This document shows positions 44,230-53,272 of a DNA stretch of 64,000 nt, one piece after another. Position 1 is the stretch's first letter; every line of letters starts with the position of its first letter. The notes under the pieces are model-generated. The model saw only the letters and a program-made list of their open reading frames with translations. It ran no database searches and was not told the origin of the DNA. Origin of the DNA: Actinospineispora spinosispora DSM 44797. Lineage in GTDB: Bacteria; Actinomycetota; Actinomycetes; Mycobacteriales; Pseudonocardiaceae. The stretch lies in the NCBI RefSeq assembly GCF_000429025.1, contig NZ_AUBB01000039.1, positions 1 to 64,000 on the forward strand. Direction: 5' to 3'. The position numbers and the translations under genes were made by a program.

Positions 44230-45258
44230 TCAGGACGGAGCCATGCGGGTGGAGGCTCGCACGATCAGCTCGGGGGCGAAGACGACCTCGCGGTGCTGGT
44301 GGTCGAGCTCGTCGCCCGCCTCGGCCATCAGCAGCTCCGCCGCGGTCCGGCCGAGCAGGTGGCGGGGTTGGCTGACCGAGGTCAACGGCACCGCCGCGGC
44401 CTGGGCGAACTCGATGTCGTCGTACCCGACGATCGCCAGGTCGTCGGGTACGCGTAAGCCCAGCCGGACCATCTGCTGCAGCAGACCGAGCGCGACGAGA
44501 TCGTTCGCGCAGAAGGCTGCCGTGGGACGCCGGCTGGCCGGCAACCCGACCAGCCGCTCACCCGCGCGTCGGCCCTGGGCCACGGTCAGTGCCTCGGTGT
44601 CGAGCACGACCAGTCCGTCGGGGTCGTGTCCGGCGCGCAGGAGCGCGGCCCGGGCTCCGGCCGCCCGGTCGGCGACCTGACCGAGCGCGGGCGGGCCGCC
44701 GATGAACGCGATCCGGCGGTGCCCGCTGTCCAGCAGATGAGTCGCCGCGAGCTCGCCGCCGAGCCGGTCGTCGACGGTCACCGAGCAGAAGTCCGCGCCG
44801 GCGCCTCGGTCCACCAGCACCACCGGCGTGCCCCGGCGGGGCAGCAACCGGAGGTGCTCGTCCTCGGCATCGACCGGGGTGATCAGCACGCCCTCGACCC
44901 GCTGCTCCTGGAGCAGGTCCAGGTATGCGGACTGGCGTTTCGGGTCCTGGCCGCTGTTGCACAGGTACACCGCGAGGCCGGCCGCGTCCGCCGCCTCCTG
45001 CACACCGAGCGCGACGTCGGTGAAGAACGGGTTGCTGGCGTCGAGAACGACGTAGGCGAGCGTGCGGCTGCTGCCGGCACGAAGCTGACGGGCCGACTCG
45101 TTGCGGACGAAGCCGAGTGTGTTGATCGCCGCGAGCACTCGTCCCCTGGTGCTCTCGCTGACCAGTTCGGGCCGATTGAGCACGTTGGAGACGGTGCCGA
45201 GCGAGACGCCGGCGCGCGCGGCGACATCCTTCATGCTCGGGACGCCCGCGCTGGACAT
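44230..45258 (-). CDS. LacI-family repressor of the rhamnoside genes
   Basis: A 342-aa LacI/GalR regulator. The N-terminal helix-turn-helix and hinge (MKDVAARAGVSLGTVSNVLN) precede a periplasmic-binding-protein-like sensor domain (about 65-340) with AAFCANDLVALGLL and VGYDDIEFAQAAAVPLTSV. It is divergent from the rhamnose isomerase gene, whose control region holds a perfect LacI-type palindrome; the same site precedes the MFS-rhamnosidase operon 6.8 kb away. I infer it represses both operons and is released by rhamnose or a derivative. Confidence 0.9.
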   Translation of the reverse strand: MSSAGVPSMKDVAARAGVSLGTVSNVLNRPELVSESTRGRVLAAINTLGFVRNESARQLRAGSSRTLAYVVLDASNPFFTDVALGVQEAADAAGLAVYLCNSGQDPKRQSAYLDLLQEQRVEGVLITPVDAEDEHLRLLPRRGTPVVLVDRGAGADFCSVTVDDRLGGELAATHLLDSGHRRIAFIGGPPALGQVADRAAGARAALLRAGHDPDGLVVLDTEALTVAQGRRAGERLVGLPASRRPTAAFCANDLVALGLLQQMVRLGLRVPDDLAIVGYDDIEFAQAAAVPLTSVSQPRHLLGRTAAELLMAEAGDELDHQHREVVFAPELIVRASTRMAPS

Positions 45259-45350
45259 GCACCGCTCCGATCTGTGAGGTCGTTCGCAGATTAGCCCAGC
45301 GTCCGATCACGCACGCCCACCCGCGGCCCGTGCCTCGGCGGCGCCGAGTC

Positions 45351-45380
45351 TTGACTGCTCCGCGCGCCGCGGCCTAGGGT
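45351..45380 (+). promoter_or_regulatory. candidate SigA-type promoter of the rhamnose isomerase operon
   Basis: TTGACT (45351-45356), an 18-bp spacer and TAGGGT (45375-45380), with the LacI operator starting 17 bp downstream. Confidence 0.5.
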
Positions 45381-45396
45381 CGCCAAACCATAGCCT

Positions 45397-45408
45397 TGAA
45401 ACGTTTCA
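45397..45408. promoter_or_regulatory. LacI-type operator upstream of rhaI
   Basis: TGAAACGTTTCA is a perfect 12-bp palindrome with the central CG typical of LacI/GalR operators. It lies just downstream of the -10-like TAGGGT, 38 bp before the isomerase start, in the gap between the LacI gene and rhaI. One near-identical copy is at 38606-38617. Confidence 0.8.
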
Positions 45409-45445
45409 GCATCGAGGCTGGTTTCGGTTCGGAGGAGAACACCCG

Positions 45446-46621
45446 ATGGACAACGCCGTCAGAGTGACCGCAGCCAAGGACGGGCTGCGTGCCCAGCGGA
45501 TCGAGACGCCGTCCTGGGCCTACGCGAACTCGGGGACGAGGTTCAAGGTGTTCGCCCAGGCCGGCGTACCCCGCAATCCCCGGGAGAAGATCGCGGACGC
45601 CGCCGTCGTGCACCGGCTGACCGGCGTCGCCCCGACGGTCGCGCTGCACATCCCGTGGGACCGGGTCGATGACTACCGCGAGCTGGCCGCGTACGCCAAG
45701 GACCAGGGCGTGTCGCTCGGCGTGATCAACTCGAACGTGTTCCAGGACGACGACTACAAGCTCGGTTCGGTGACCAACCCGGATCCCGGGGTGCGCCGCA
45801 AGGCCATCGACCACCTGCTGGCCTGCGTGGACATCATGGACGCGACGGGCTCACGCGACCTGAAGCTGTGGTTCTCCGACGGCACCAACTACCCCGGCCA
45901 GGACTCGATCCGCGCCAGGCAGGACCGGCTGGCGGAGGCACTGCGCGAGGTCTACGACCGGCTCGGCGACGACCAGCGCATGCTGCTCGAGTACAAGCTG
46001 TTCGAGCCGGCGTTCTACACGACCGACGTGCCCGACTGGGGGACCTCCTACGCCCACTGCATCGAACTCGGGCCGAAGGCGACGGTGTGCATCGACACCG
46101 GCCATCACGCGCCGGGGACCAACATCGAGTTCATCGTCGCGTTCCTGCTGCGGGCGGGCAAGCTCGGCGCGTTCGACTTCAACTCACGCTTCTACGCCGA
46201 CGACGACCTGATGGTCGGGGCGGCCGATCCGTTCCAGCTGTTCCGGATCATGCACGAGATCGTCTCCGCCGACGCCTTGCGGCAGGACGCGGGCATCGCG
46301 TTCATGCTCGATCAGTGTCACAACATCGAAGCCAAGATCCCGGCGATCATCCGGTCGGTGCTGAACGTCCAGGAGGCCACCGCGAAGGCTCTGCTGGTGG
46401 ACACCGACGCACTGGCCGCCGCTCAGCGTTCCGGCGACGTCCTGGGTGCCAACGCGGTGTTGATGGACGCGTTCTCCAGCGATGTCCGCCCGTTGCTCGC
46501 AGAGCTCCGGACCGAGATGGGGCTGGACCCCGATCCGGTGGCCGCCTATCACCGTGAGGGCTATGCGGAGAAGATCATCGCCGAGCGCGTGGGTGGCGAC
46601 CAGGCGGGATGGGGTGCCTGA
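45446..46621 (+). CDS. rhaI: L-rhamnose isomerase (RhaI type)
   Basis: A 391-aa TIM-barrel sugar isomerase of the Pseudomonas-type L-rhamnose isomerase group, distinct from E. coli RhaA. Visible features are LKLWFSDGTNYPGQDSI, CIDTGHHAPGTNIEFI, DFNSRFYADDDLMVGAADP and MLDQCHNIEAKIP, which carry the metal-binding Glu/Asp/His residues of the family. It converts L-rhamnose to L-rhamnulose. The ATG at 45446 follows GGAGGAGAAC. It is the first gene of an operon with a second isomerase, controlled by the LacI operator upstream. The kinase and aldolase of the pathway are not in the window. Confidence 0.9.
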   Translation: MDNAVRVTAAKDGLRAQRIETPSWAYANSGTRFKVFAQAGVPRNPREKIADAAVVHRLTGVAPTVALHIPWDRVDDYRELAAYAKDQGVSLGVINSNVFQDDDYKLGSVTNPDPGVRRKAIDHLLACVDIMDATGSRDLKLWFSDGTNYPGQDSIRARQDRLAEALREVYDRLGDDQRMLLEYKLFEPAFYTTDVPDWGTSYAHCIELGPKATVCIDTGHHAPGTNIEFIVAFLLRAGKLGAFDFNSRFYADDDLMVGAADPFQLFRIMHEIVSADALRQDAGIAFMLDQCHNIEAKIPAIIRSVLNVQEATAKALLVDTDALAAAQRSGDVLGANAVLMDAFSSDVRPLLAELRTEMGLDPDPVAAYHREGYAEKIIAERVGGDQAGWGA

Positions 46622-46625
46622 GCCG

Positions 46626-48077
46626 ATGACGTCCGTTGCGGAGCCGACGGCGCTCACCCGGGTCACACCTCGCCGTACCAGGGTCGGGCTGGTCTCGGGC
46701 GGTCTCGGCGCGTACTGGCCGCAGTTCCCGGACCTGCTGCCGACGCTGCAACGGTCCGCGACGCGGGTCGCGGACCGGCTGCGGGCCCTGGGCGACGTCG
46801 AGGTGGTGGACGTCGGGTTCATCTCCGACGAACGCGAGGGCGCAGAGGCGGCGGAACGGTTGCGCCTCGCCGGCTGCGACCTGATCGTCGGGTTCCTGAC
46901 CACGTACCTGACATCCTCGATGCTCGTCCCGATCGCCCAGCGCGCCGACGCACCGGTGCTGTTGATCAACCTGCAGCCGACCGAGTCGATGGACCACGCG
47001 ACCTTCGACACCGGGGCGTGGCTCGCCTACTGCGGCGCATGCCCGCTTCCGGAGATGGCCAACGCGTTCACCAGGGCCGGTGTGGCCTTCCGGTCGGTGT
47101 CCGGCCATCTCGCGGACGAGCGTGCGTGGCGACGGATCGCCCGCTGGGTCTCGGCCGCGGGCGTGCGAGGTGGTCTGCGGAACGCGCGGCACGGGCTGAT
47201 GGGCCACCTGTATCCCGGAATGCTCGACGTCGCCACCGATCTGACCTCGGTGCCCACGCAGCTCGGTGGACACGTCGAGGTACTGGAGCTCGACGACCTG
47301 CGGGTCCGGGTGGAACAGGTGAGCGACGCCGAGGTCACCGAACGGATGGCCGTTGCGCGCGGGGTGTTCACCGTGGACGACTCGGTCGAGCACGACGACT
47401 TCGAGTGGGGAGCGAAGGTGTCGGTGGGTCTCGACCGGCTGGTGGAGGACTTCGCGCTGGACAGTCTCGCCTACTACCACCGAGGGCTGAACGGCGAGCA
47501 GCACGAGCGGCTCGGCGCCGGGATGATCCTGGGCGCTTCACTCCTCACCGCGCGGGGTGTGCCCGCGGCGGGGGAGTACGAGCTGCGCAACTCGATCGCC
47601 ATGCTGGTCATGGACCGGCTGGGCGCCGGAGGGTCCTTCACCGAGCTGCAGGCGTTGAACTTCGTCGATGGTGTCGTCGAGATGGGCCATGACGGCCCTG
47701 CTCACCTGGCGATCAGCTCAGGGCGGCCGCTGCTGCGCGGGCTCGGCGTCTATCACGGCAAGCGCGGGTGGGGTGTGTCCGTCGAGTTCGACGTCCGTCC
47801 CGGCCCGGTCACCACGTTCGGCCTCGGTCAACGCCCGGACGGTCGGTTCGTGATGGTCGTGGCCGAAGGTGAGGTCGTTCCGGGCCCGCTCCTGCGTATC
47901 GGCAACACGACGTCGCGGGTCGACTTCGGCGTCGACCCCGGCGAGTGGACCGATGCGTGGAGCGCCTCCGGGGTCAACCACCACTGGGCGCTGGGAACGG
48001 GCCACCGCGCGGAGGAGCTTCGTGCGGTGGCCGAGCTCCTGGATGTCGAATTCGCCGAGGTGCGCCTCGGGCGATGA
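46626..48077 (+). CDS. L-fucose/L-arabinose isomerase family protein
   Basis: A 483-aa protein with the FucI/AraA fold. The N-terminal domain shows RVGLVSGGLGAYWPQFP and GCDLIVGFLTTYLTSSM; the middle has GVPAAGEYELRNSIAM and NFVDGVVEMGHDGPAHLA, where the family keeps its metal-binding Glu and His; the C-terminus has GVNHHWALGTGH. It should isomerise an aldose to a ketose; which sugar is not clear. It is 4 bp downstream of rhaI, so the operon probably handles two sugars from one rhamnoside polymer, for example rhamnose plus arabinose or fucose. Start ATG 46626. Confidence 0.8.
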   Translation: MTSVAEPTALTRVTPRRTRVGLVSGGLGAYWPQFPDLLPTLQRSATRVADRLRALGDVEVVDVGFISDEREGAEAAERLRLAGCDLIVGFLTTYLTSSMLVPIAQRADAPVLLINLQPTESMDHATFDTGAWLAYCGACPLPEMANAFTRAGVAFRSVSGHLADERAWRRIARWVSAAGVRGGLRNARHGLMGHLYPGMLDVATDLTSVPTQLGGHVEVLELDDLRVRVEQVSDAEVTERMAVARGVFTVDDSVEHDDFEWGAKVSVGLDRLVEDFALDSLAYYHRGLNGEQHERLGAGMILGASLLTARGVPAAGEYELRNSIAMLVMDRLGAGGSFTELQALNFVDGVVEMGHDGPAHLAISSGRPLLRGLGVYHGKRGWGVSVEFDVRPGPVTTFGLGQRPDGRFVMVVAEGEVVPGPLLRIGNTTSRVDFGVDPGEWTDAWSASGVNHHWALGTGHRAEELRAVAELLDVEFAEVRLGR

Positions 48078-48126
48078 GCGATGTCAGCAGAAGGTGTGCC
48101 GTTCCGCGGTACGCATGCCCGTGAGC

Positions 48127-48155
48127 TGGGCTGATAAACGATGTCTATCAGCCCA
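48127..48155. terminator. hairpin between the isomerase and formate dehydrogenase operons
   Basis: Perfect 10-bp arms TGGGCTGATA (48127-48136) and its complement (48146-48155) with a 9-nt loop. It lies 49 bp after the isomerase stop and 51 bp before fdsG, so it is either the terminator of the sugar operon or an operator for fds. Confidence 0.5.
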
Positions 48156-48205
48156 TAAGCGTCACTGGGATTGACCCGGACAGCGCGAATAGCGGAGTAT
48201 GCAGT

Positions 48206-48682
48206 ATGCAATCTGGTCATCTCGACCCTGCGACGATGCAGAGGATTCGAGCGATCGCGGCCGCTCACGCCGACCAGCGCGGGCCGCTGCTACCGATCCT
48301 GCATGCACTACAGGCCGAATTCGGATACATCGACCCGGCAGCGGAACCGCTGCTGGCCGACGTACTCAACATCTCGACCGCGGAAGTGCACGGTGTCATC
48401 ACATTCTACCGTGATTTTCGCCACGAGCCACCGGGACGTACTACCGTCCGGATCTGTCGTGCCGAAGCGTGCCAGGCGGTCGGCGCCGATCGGGTCGTCG
48501 CGCACGCCGAAGCGAGTCTCGGTGCGAAGCTCGGCGGCACGACGGACGACGGTTCGGTGACCCTGGACGAGGTGTTCTGCCTCGGCAACTGTGCGCTCGG
48601 TCCGGCGGTCACGGTGGACGACCGGTTGTACGGGCGGGTCAGCCCTGCCCGGTTCGATGCACTGCTGGGAGATCTGCGATGA
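48206..48682 (+). CDS. fdsG: NAD-dependent formate dehydrogenase gamma subunit
   Basis: A 158-aa NuoE-like protein. The [2Fe-2S] ligands Cys84, Cys89, Cys125 and Cys129 (C-x4-C and C-x3-C in CRAEACQAVG and CLGNCALGP) are intact. It passes electrons between the catalytic subunit and the NAD site of FdsB in the soluble FdsABG-type formate dehydrogenase. It is the first gene of fdsG-fdsB-fdsA-fdsD, and its stop overlaps the fdsB start by 4 bp. The start is ATG 48206. Confidence 0.92.
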   Translation: MQSGHLDPATMQRIRAIAAAHADQRGPLLPILHALQAEFGYIDPAAEPLLADVLNISTAEVHGVITFYRDFRHEPPGRTTVRICRAEACQAVGADRVVAHAEASLGAKLGGTTDDGSVTLDEVFCLGNCALGPAVTVDDRLYGRVSPARFDALLGDLR

Positions 48683-50223
48683 CGGTGTACGTGCCCCGCG
48701 ACTCGGCCGCCCGCTCGGTGGGCGCCGACGAGGTGGCCGAGCGGATCGCCGCGATCGCCCCCGACGTCGAGCTGGTCCGGACCGGTTCACGCGGCATGCT
48801 GTGGCTGGAACCGATGGTGGAGGTCGACACACCCGCTGGCAGGGTCGGTTACGGACCGGTGCTGCCGGAGGACGTGGACGGTCTGATCGCCGCCGGGATG
48901 CTGGACGGTGCCGGGCACGAACTGAACCTCGGTCCGGTCGCAGAGCTCCCCTGGATGCGCGCCCAGCAGCGCCTGACGTTCGCCCGCGTCGGCGTGGTGG
49001 ATCCGCGATCGGCGTCGGACTACGAGGAGCACGGCGGTCTGGCCGGTCTTCGGCGGGCTCTCGACATGGCACCGGCCGATGTCGTCGAGGAGGTGACGGA
49101 CTCCGGTCTACGCGGCAGGGGTGGCGCCGGGTTCCCGACCGGCATCAAGTGGAAGACCGTGCTGGGCGCGGACTCGCCGCTGAAGTTCGTCTGCTGCAAC
49201 GCCGACGAGGGCGACAGCGGGACGTTCGCCGACCGCATGCTCATGGAGGGCGACCCGTTCACCCTGATCGAAGGCATGACGATCACCGCGCACGCGGTCG
49301 GGGCCACCGAGGGCTACATCTACGTCCGGTCCGAGTACCCCGATGCGGTGGCCGCGTTGCGTGCCGCGATCGACTCGGCGTACGAGCGGGGCTGGCTGGG
49401 CGAGCGAATCCTCGGCAGCGAGCTGCGGTTCGACCTGTACATCAGGGTCGGGGCCGGGGCCTACATCTGCGGCGAGGAAACCTCGATGCTGGAGAGCCTC
49501 GAGGGCAAGCGGGGAACGGCACGACCGAAGCCGCCGATCCCCGCGCTGGAGGGGCTGTTCGGCAGGCCGACCGTCGTGAACAACGTGCTGACGCTCGCCT
49601 CGGTCCCGGCGATCCTCGCCGACGGCGCGCAGGCGTTCGCCGACCTCGGCGTGGGCCGCTCGCGCGGCACACAGGTGTTCCAGATCGGCGGCAACGTGGC
49701 GCGCGGCGGGGTCGTCGAGACGGCGTTCGGCGTGACGCTCGGTGAGCTGGTGGGCACCTTCGGCGGCGGGACGGCCTCCGGGCGTCCGGTGCGTGCCGTG
49801 CAGGTCGGCGGCCCGCTGGGCGCGTACCTGCCGGTCGAGAAGTTCGACCTGCCGATGGACTACGAGGCGTTCGCCGCCTCGGGCGCCATGGTCGGGCACG
49901 GTGGGATCGTCGTGTTCGACGACACCGTGGACATGTCGAAGATGGCACGGTTCGCCATGGAGTTCTGCGCCGAGGAGTCGTGTGGCCGGTGCACCCCGTG
50001 CCGGGTCGGCGCGGTGCGCGGCGTGGAGACGATCGACCGCATCCGGGCGGGCGAGGACCGCAAGGCGAACCTGGTCCTGCTGGATGACCTGTGTGACCTG
50101 ATGACCGACGGCTCGCTGTGTGCCATGGGTGGCCTGACGCCCATGCCGGTGCGCAGCGCGGTCAAGCATTTCGCCGAGGACTTCGGAGTCGATCCGAGGT
50201 CCGATCTGGAGGGCGCATCGTGA
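48679..50223 (+). CDS. fdsB: NAD-dependent formate dehydrogenase beta subunit
   Basis: A 514-aa protein. An N-terminal thioredoxin-like ferredoxin domain (about 1-130) precedes a NuoF-like domain with the FMN/NAD glycine-rich loop GLRGRGGAGFPTG (about 207-219), NADEGDSGTF and the [4Fe-4S] motif ESCGRCTPCRVG (about 435-446). It reduces NAD+ with electrons from formate. The family's usual FdsB length is about 500-520 aa, so it is complete. Coupled to both neighbours by 4-bp overlaps (ATGA before, GTGA after). Confidence 0.93.
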   Translation: MTVYVPRDSAARSVGADEVAERIAAIAPDVELVRTGSRGMLWLEPMVEVDTPAGRVGYGPVLPEDVDGLIAAGMLDGAGHELNLGPVAELPWMRAQQRLTFARVGVVDPRSASDYEEHGGLAGLRRALDMAPADVVEEVTDSGLRGRGGAGFPTGIKWKTVLGADSPLKFVCCNADEGDSGTFADRMLMEGDPFTLIEGMTITAHAVGATEGYIYVRSEYPDAVAALRAAIDSAYERGWLGERILGSELRFDLYIRVGAGAYICGEETSMLESLEGKRGTARPKPPIPALEGLFGRPTVVNNVLTLASVPAILADGAQAFADLGVGRSRGTQVFQIGGNVARGGVVETAFGVTLGELVGTFGGGTASGRPVRAVQVGGPLGAYLPVEKFDLPMDYEAFAASGAMVGHGGIVVFDDTVDMSKMARFAMEFCAEESCGRCTPCRVGAVRGVETIDRIRAGEDRKANLVLLDDLCDLMTDGSLCAMGGLTPMPVRSAVKHFAEDFGVDPRSDLEGAS

Positions 50224-53045
50224 GCTTGTTGAAGGAACCCGACTTCGGAACACCGGCCAGGGCCGGGGAAGCCACCGTCGAGCTGACCATCGACGGCATG
50301 CCGGTGTCGGTCCCTCCTGGCACCTCGGTGATGCGCGCCGCGAAGCACGCCGGAGTGGACATCCCGAAGCTGTGCGCCACCGACAGCCTGGAGGCGTTCG
50401 GCTCGTGTCGGCTGTGTGTCGTGCAGATCGACGGTGCGCGCGGCACCCCGGCGTCCTGCACCACCCCCGTGTCGGACGGCATGGTCGTCCACACCCAGAA
50501 CGAGAAGCTGGGCAAGCTGCGCCGCGGTGTCATGGAGCTCTACATCTCCGACCACCCGCTGGACTGCCTGACCTGCTCGGCAAACGGGGACTGCGAGCTG
50601 CAGGACATGGCGGGCGTCACGGGCCTTCGTGAGGTGCGGTACGGCTCCGGGGTCGACGCCGGTGCCAACCACCTGGACGCCCCGAAGGACACCTCGAACC
50701 CGTACTTCGACTTCGACGCGTCGAAGTGCATCGTCTGTTCGCGCTGCGTGCGCGCCTGCGACGAGGTGCAGGGGACGCTGGCGCTGACGATCGACGGCCG
50801 AGGCTTCGACTCGAAGGTCGCCGCGGGCGCAGGCGGGACGTTCATGGAGTCGGACTGCGTGTCCTGCGGTGCCTGCGTGCAGGCCTGCCCGACCGCGACG
50901 CTGCAGGAGAAGACGGTCGTCGAGCTGGGCATGCCGACCCGCAGCGTCATCACGACGTGCGCGTACTGCGGCGTCGGTTGCTCGTTCAAGGCCGAGCTGC
51001 GCGGCGACGAGCTGGTCCGGATGGTGCCGTACAAGGACGGTGGCGCGAACGAGGGCCACTCCTGTGTGAAGGGCCGGTTCGCGTTCGGCTACGCCTCGCA
51101 TCCCGACCGCGTGCTCGCACCGATGGTGCGTGACTCGATCGCCGACGAGTGGCGCACGGTGACCTGGGAGGAGGCGATCACCTTCACCGGGCGTCGCCTG
51201 CGTGAGATCCAGAACGAGCACGGCGCCGGCTCGATCGGCGCGATCACCTCGTCCCGCTGCACCGACGAGGAGGTGTACGTCGTCCAGAAGATGGTCCGGG
51301 CGGCGTTCGGCAACAACAACGTCGACACCTGCGCCCGCGTCTGCCACTCGCCGACCGGCTACGGCCTCGGCCAGACGTTCGGCACGTCGGCGGGGACACA
51401 GGACTTCAAGTCGGTCGCCAAGGCCGACGTCATCGTCGTGATCGGTGCCAACCCGACCGACGGGCACCCGGTGTTCGCCTCGCGGATGAAGCGACGGTTG
51501 CGCGAGGGCGCGAAGCTGATCGTGATCGACCCCAGGCGTATCGACCTGGTGCGCACCCCGCACATCGAGGCGGCCTACCACCTGTCCCTCGCCCCCGGCA
51601 GCAACGTGGCGATGCTCAACGCGATGGCACACGTCATCGTCACCGAGGGACTGGTCGACCGCGAGTTCCTCGACGAACGCTGCGAGGACGTCTCGGAGTG
51701 GGAGGCGTTCATCTCCGGCCCCGAGCACAGCCCCGAGGCAGTGGAGTCGATCACCGGGGTACCGGCCGCCGACGTGCGCGGCGCGGCCCGCATGTACGCG
51801 ACCGGCGGCAACGGCGCGATCTACTACGGACTGGGAGTCACCGAGCACAGCCAGGGCTCGACGGCGGTCATGGGCATGGCGAACCTGGCGATGGCGACCG
51901 GCAACATCGGCCGTGACGGCGTCGGCATCAACCCGCTGCGCGGCCAGAACAACGTGCAGGGCTCGTGCGACATGGGCTCGTTCCCGCACGAGCTGCCCGG
52001 CTACCGCCACGTGGCCGGCGACGAGGTGCGCGACATCTACGAGAAGCTGTGGGGCACGCCCATCCTCAGCGAACCGGGACTGCGCATCCCGAACATGTTC
52101 GACGCGGCTGTCGAGGGATCGTTCAGGGCGTTGTTCGTGCAGGGCGAGGACATCGCCCAGTCCGACCCGAACACCCGGCACGTGCACGCGGCGCTGGCCG
52201 CGCTCGACCTGCTCGTCGTGCAGGACCTGTTCGTCAACGAGACGGCGAAGTTCGCGCACGTCCTGCTCCCGGGAACGTCGTTCCTGGAGAAGGACGGGAC
52301 CTTCATCAACGCCGAGCGGCGCATCAACCGGGTGCGTCCGATCATGGCGCCGCGCACCGGCAAACAGGAGTGGGAGATCGTCTGCGAGATCGCGCAGGCG
52401 ATGGGCTACCCGATGCACTACGACAACAGCGCGCAGATCATGGACGAGATCGCGCTGACCACACCCACGTTCGCCGGGGTGTCCTTCGAGATGCTGGACA
52501 AGGTCGGCAGCGTGCAGTGGCCGTGCAACGACGCCGCGCCGGAGGGCACGCCGATCATGCACATGAGCGGCTTCGTCCGGGGCAAGGGCCGGCTGGTGCA
52601 GACCACCTACGTGCCGACGAAGGAGCGCAGCACCCGCAAGTACCCGTTGATCCTGACGACCGGGCGCATTCTGTCCCAGTACAACGTGGGCGCTCAGACC
52701 CGCCGGACGGCGAACGTGGCCTGGCACCCGGAGGACCTGCTGGAGATTCATCCGCACGACGCGGAGGTACGCGGCATCAACGACGGTGACATGGTGTCGC
52801 TGTCCAGCAGGGTCGGCAGTACGACCCTGCGAGCGCGGATCGCCGATCGCATGCCGGTCGGGGTCTGCTACACGACGTTCCACCACCCGGTGACCGGCGC
52901 GAACGTGGTGACCACCGACAACTCCGACTGGGCGACGAATTGTCCGGAGTACAAGGTGACGGCCGTGCAGGTCTCGTTGCTCGCCCAACCGGTGCACCGT
53001 GAGGAACACGAGGCGTCGGTACCGGTCCCGGTGGCGGGTACCTGA
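50220..53045 (+). CDS. fdsA: NAD-dependent formate dehydrogenase alpha (molybdenum) subunit
   Basis: A 941-aa catalytic subunit. N-terminal [2Fe-2S] ferredoxin-like domain (about 18-95, GSCRLC), a His/Cys cluster region (CLTCSANGDCELQ), two [4Fe-4S] ferredoxin motifs (CIVCSRCVRACDE and CVSCGACVQACPT), then the molybdopterin domain with CAYCGVGC. Cys375 in CARVCHSPT is the expected Mo ligand; it is Cys, not selenocysteine. A molydopterin dinucleotide-binding domain ends the protein. It oxidises formate to CO2. GTG 50220 overlaps the fdsB stop by 4 bp. Confidence 0.93.
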   Translation: MSLLKEPDFGTPARAGEATVELTIDGMPVSVPPGTSVMRAAKHAGVDIPKLCATDSLEAFGSCRLCVVQIDGARGTPASCTTPVSDGMVVHTQNEKLGKLRRGVMELYISDHPLDCLTCSANGDCELQDMAGVTGLREVRYGSGVDAGANHLDAPKDTSNPYFDFDASKCIVCSRCVRACDEVQGTLALTIDGRGFDSKVAAGAGGTFMESDCVSCGACVQACPTATLQEKTVVELGMPTRSVITTCAYCGVGCSFKAELRGDELVRMVPYKDGGANEGHSCVKGRFAFGYASHPDRVLAPMVRDSIADEWRTVTWEEAITFTGRRLREIQNEHGAGSIGAITSSRCTDEEVYVVQKMVRAAFGNNNVDTCARVCHSPTGYGLGQTFGTSAGTQDFKSVAKADVIVVIGANPTDGHPVFASRMKRRLREGAKLIVIDPRRIDLVRTPHIEAAYHLSLAPGSNVAMLNAMAHVIVTEGLVDREFLDERCEDVSEWEAFISGPEHSPEAVESITGVPAADVRGAARMYATGGNGAIYYGLGVTEHSQGSTAVMGMANLAMATGNIGRDGVGINPLRGQNNVQGSCDMGSFPHELPGYRHVAGDEVRDIYEKLWGTPILSEPGLRIPNMFDAAVEGSFRALFVQGEDIAQSDPNTRHVHAALAALDLLVVQDLFVNETAKFAHVLLPGTSFLEKDGTFINAERRINRVRPIMAPRTGKQEWEIVCEIAQAMGYPMHYDNSAQIMDEIALTTPTFAGVSFEMLDKVGSVQWPCNDAAPEGTPIMHMSGFVRGKGRLVQTTYVPTKERSTRKYPLILTTGRILSQYNVGAQTRRTANVAWHPEDLLEIHPHDAEVRGINDGDMVSLSSRVGSTTLRARIADRMPVGVCYTTFHHPVTGANVVTTDNSDWATNCPEYKVTAVQVSLLAQPVHREEHEASVPVPVAGT

Positions 53046-53046
53046 C

Positions 53047-53271
53047 GTGATCCGGCATTCCACGGTGGAACCGGTGGTCCGGCTGGCCGGCGAGATCGCC
53101 GTACAGTTCGCGCACCGGCCGGTAGAGGAGTCCGCCCCGCTGATCGCGGAACACATCCGCAAGTTCTGGGATCCGAGGATGCGGGCCGCGCTGCATGCGG
53201 CCGTCGATCGCGGTGACGAGCTGGATCCGGCAGCGGTCGCCGCGGTCGCGCTGCTGGAGCGGCCCGGCTGA
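53047..53271 (+). CDS. fdsD: formate dehydrogenase delta subunit
   Basis: A 74-aa protein with the FdsD pattern: VEPVVRLAGEIAVQFAHRP, then AEHIRKFWDPRMRAALHAAV. FdsD is a small subunit of soluble NAD-dependent formate dehydrogenases, needed for full activity or assembly. The start is GTG 53047, 1 base after the fdsA stop codon. moeA follows within 2 bp. Confidence 0.9.
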   Translation: MIRHSTVEPVVRLAGEIAVQFAHRPVEESAPLIAEHIRKFWDPRMRAALHAAVDRGDELDPAAVAAVALLERPG

Positions 53272-53272
53272 G

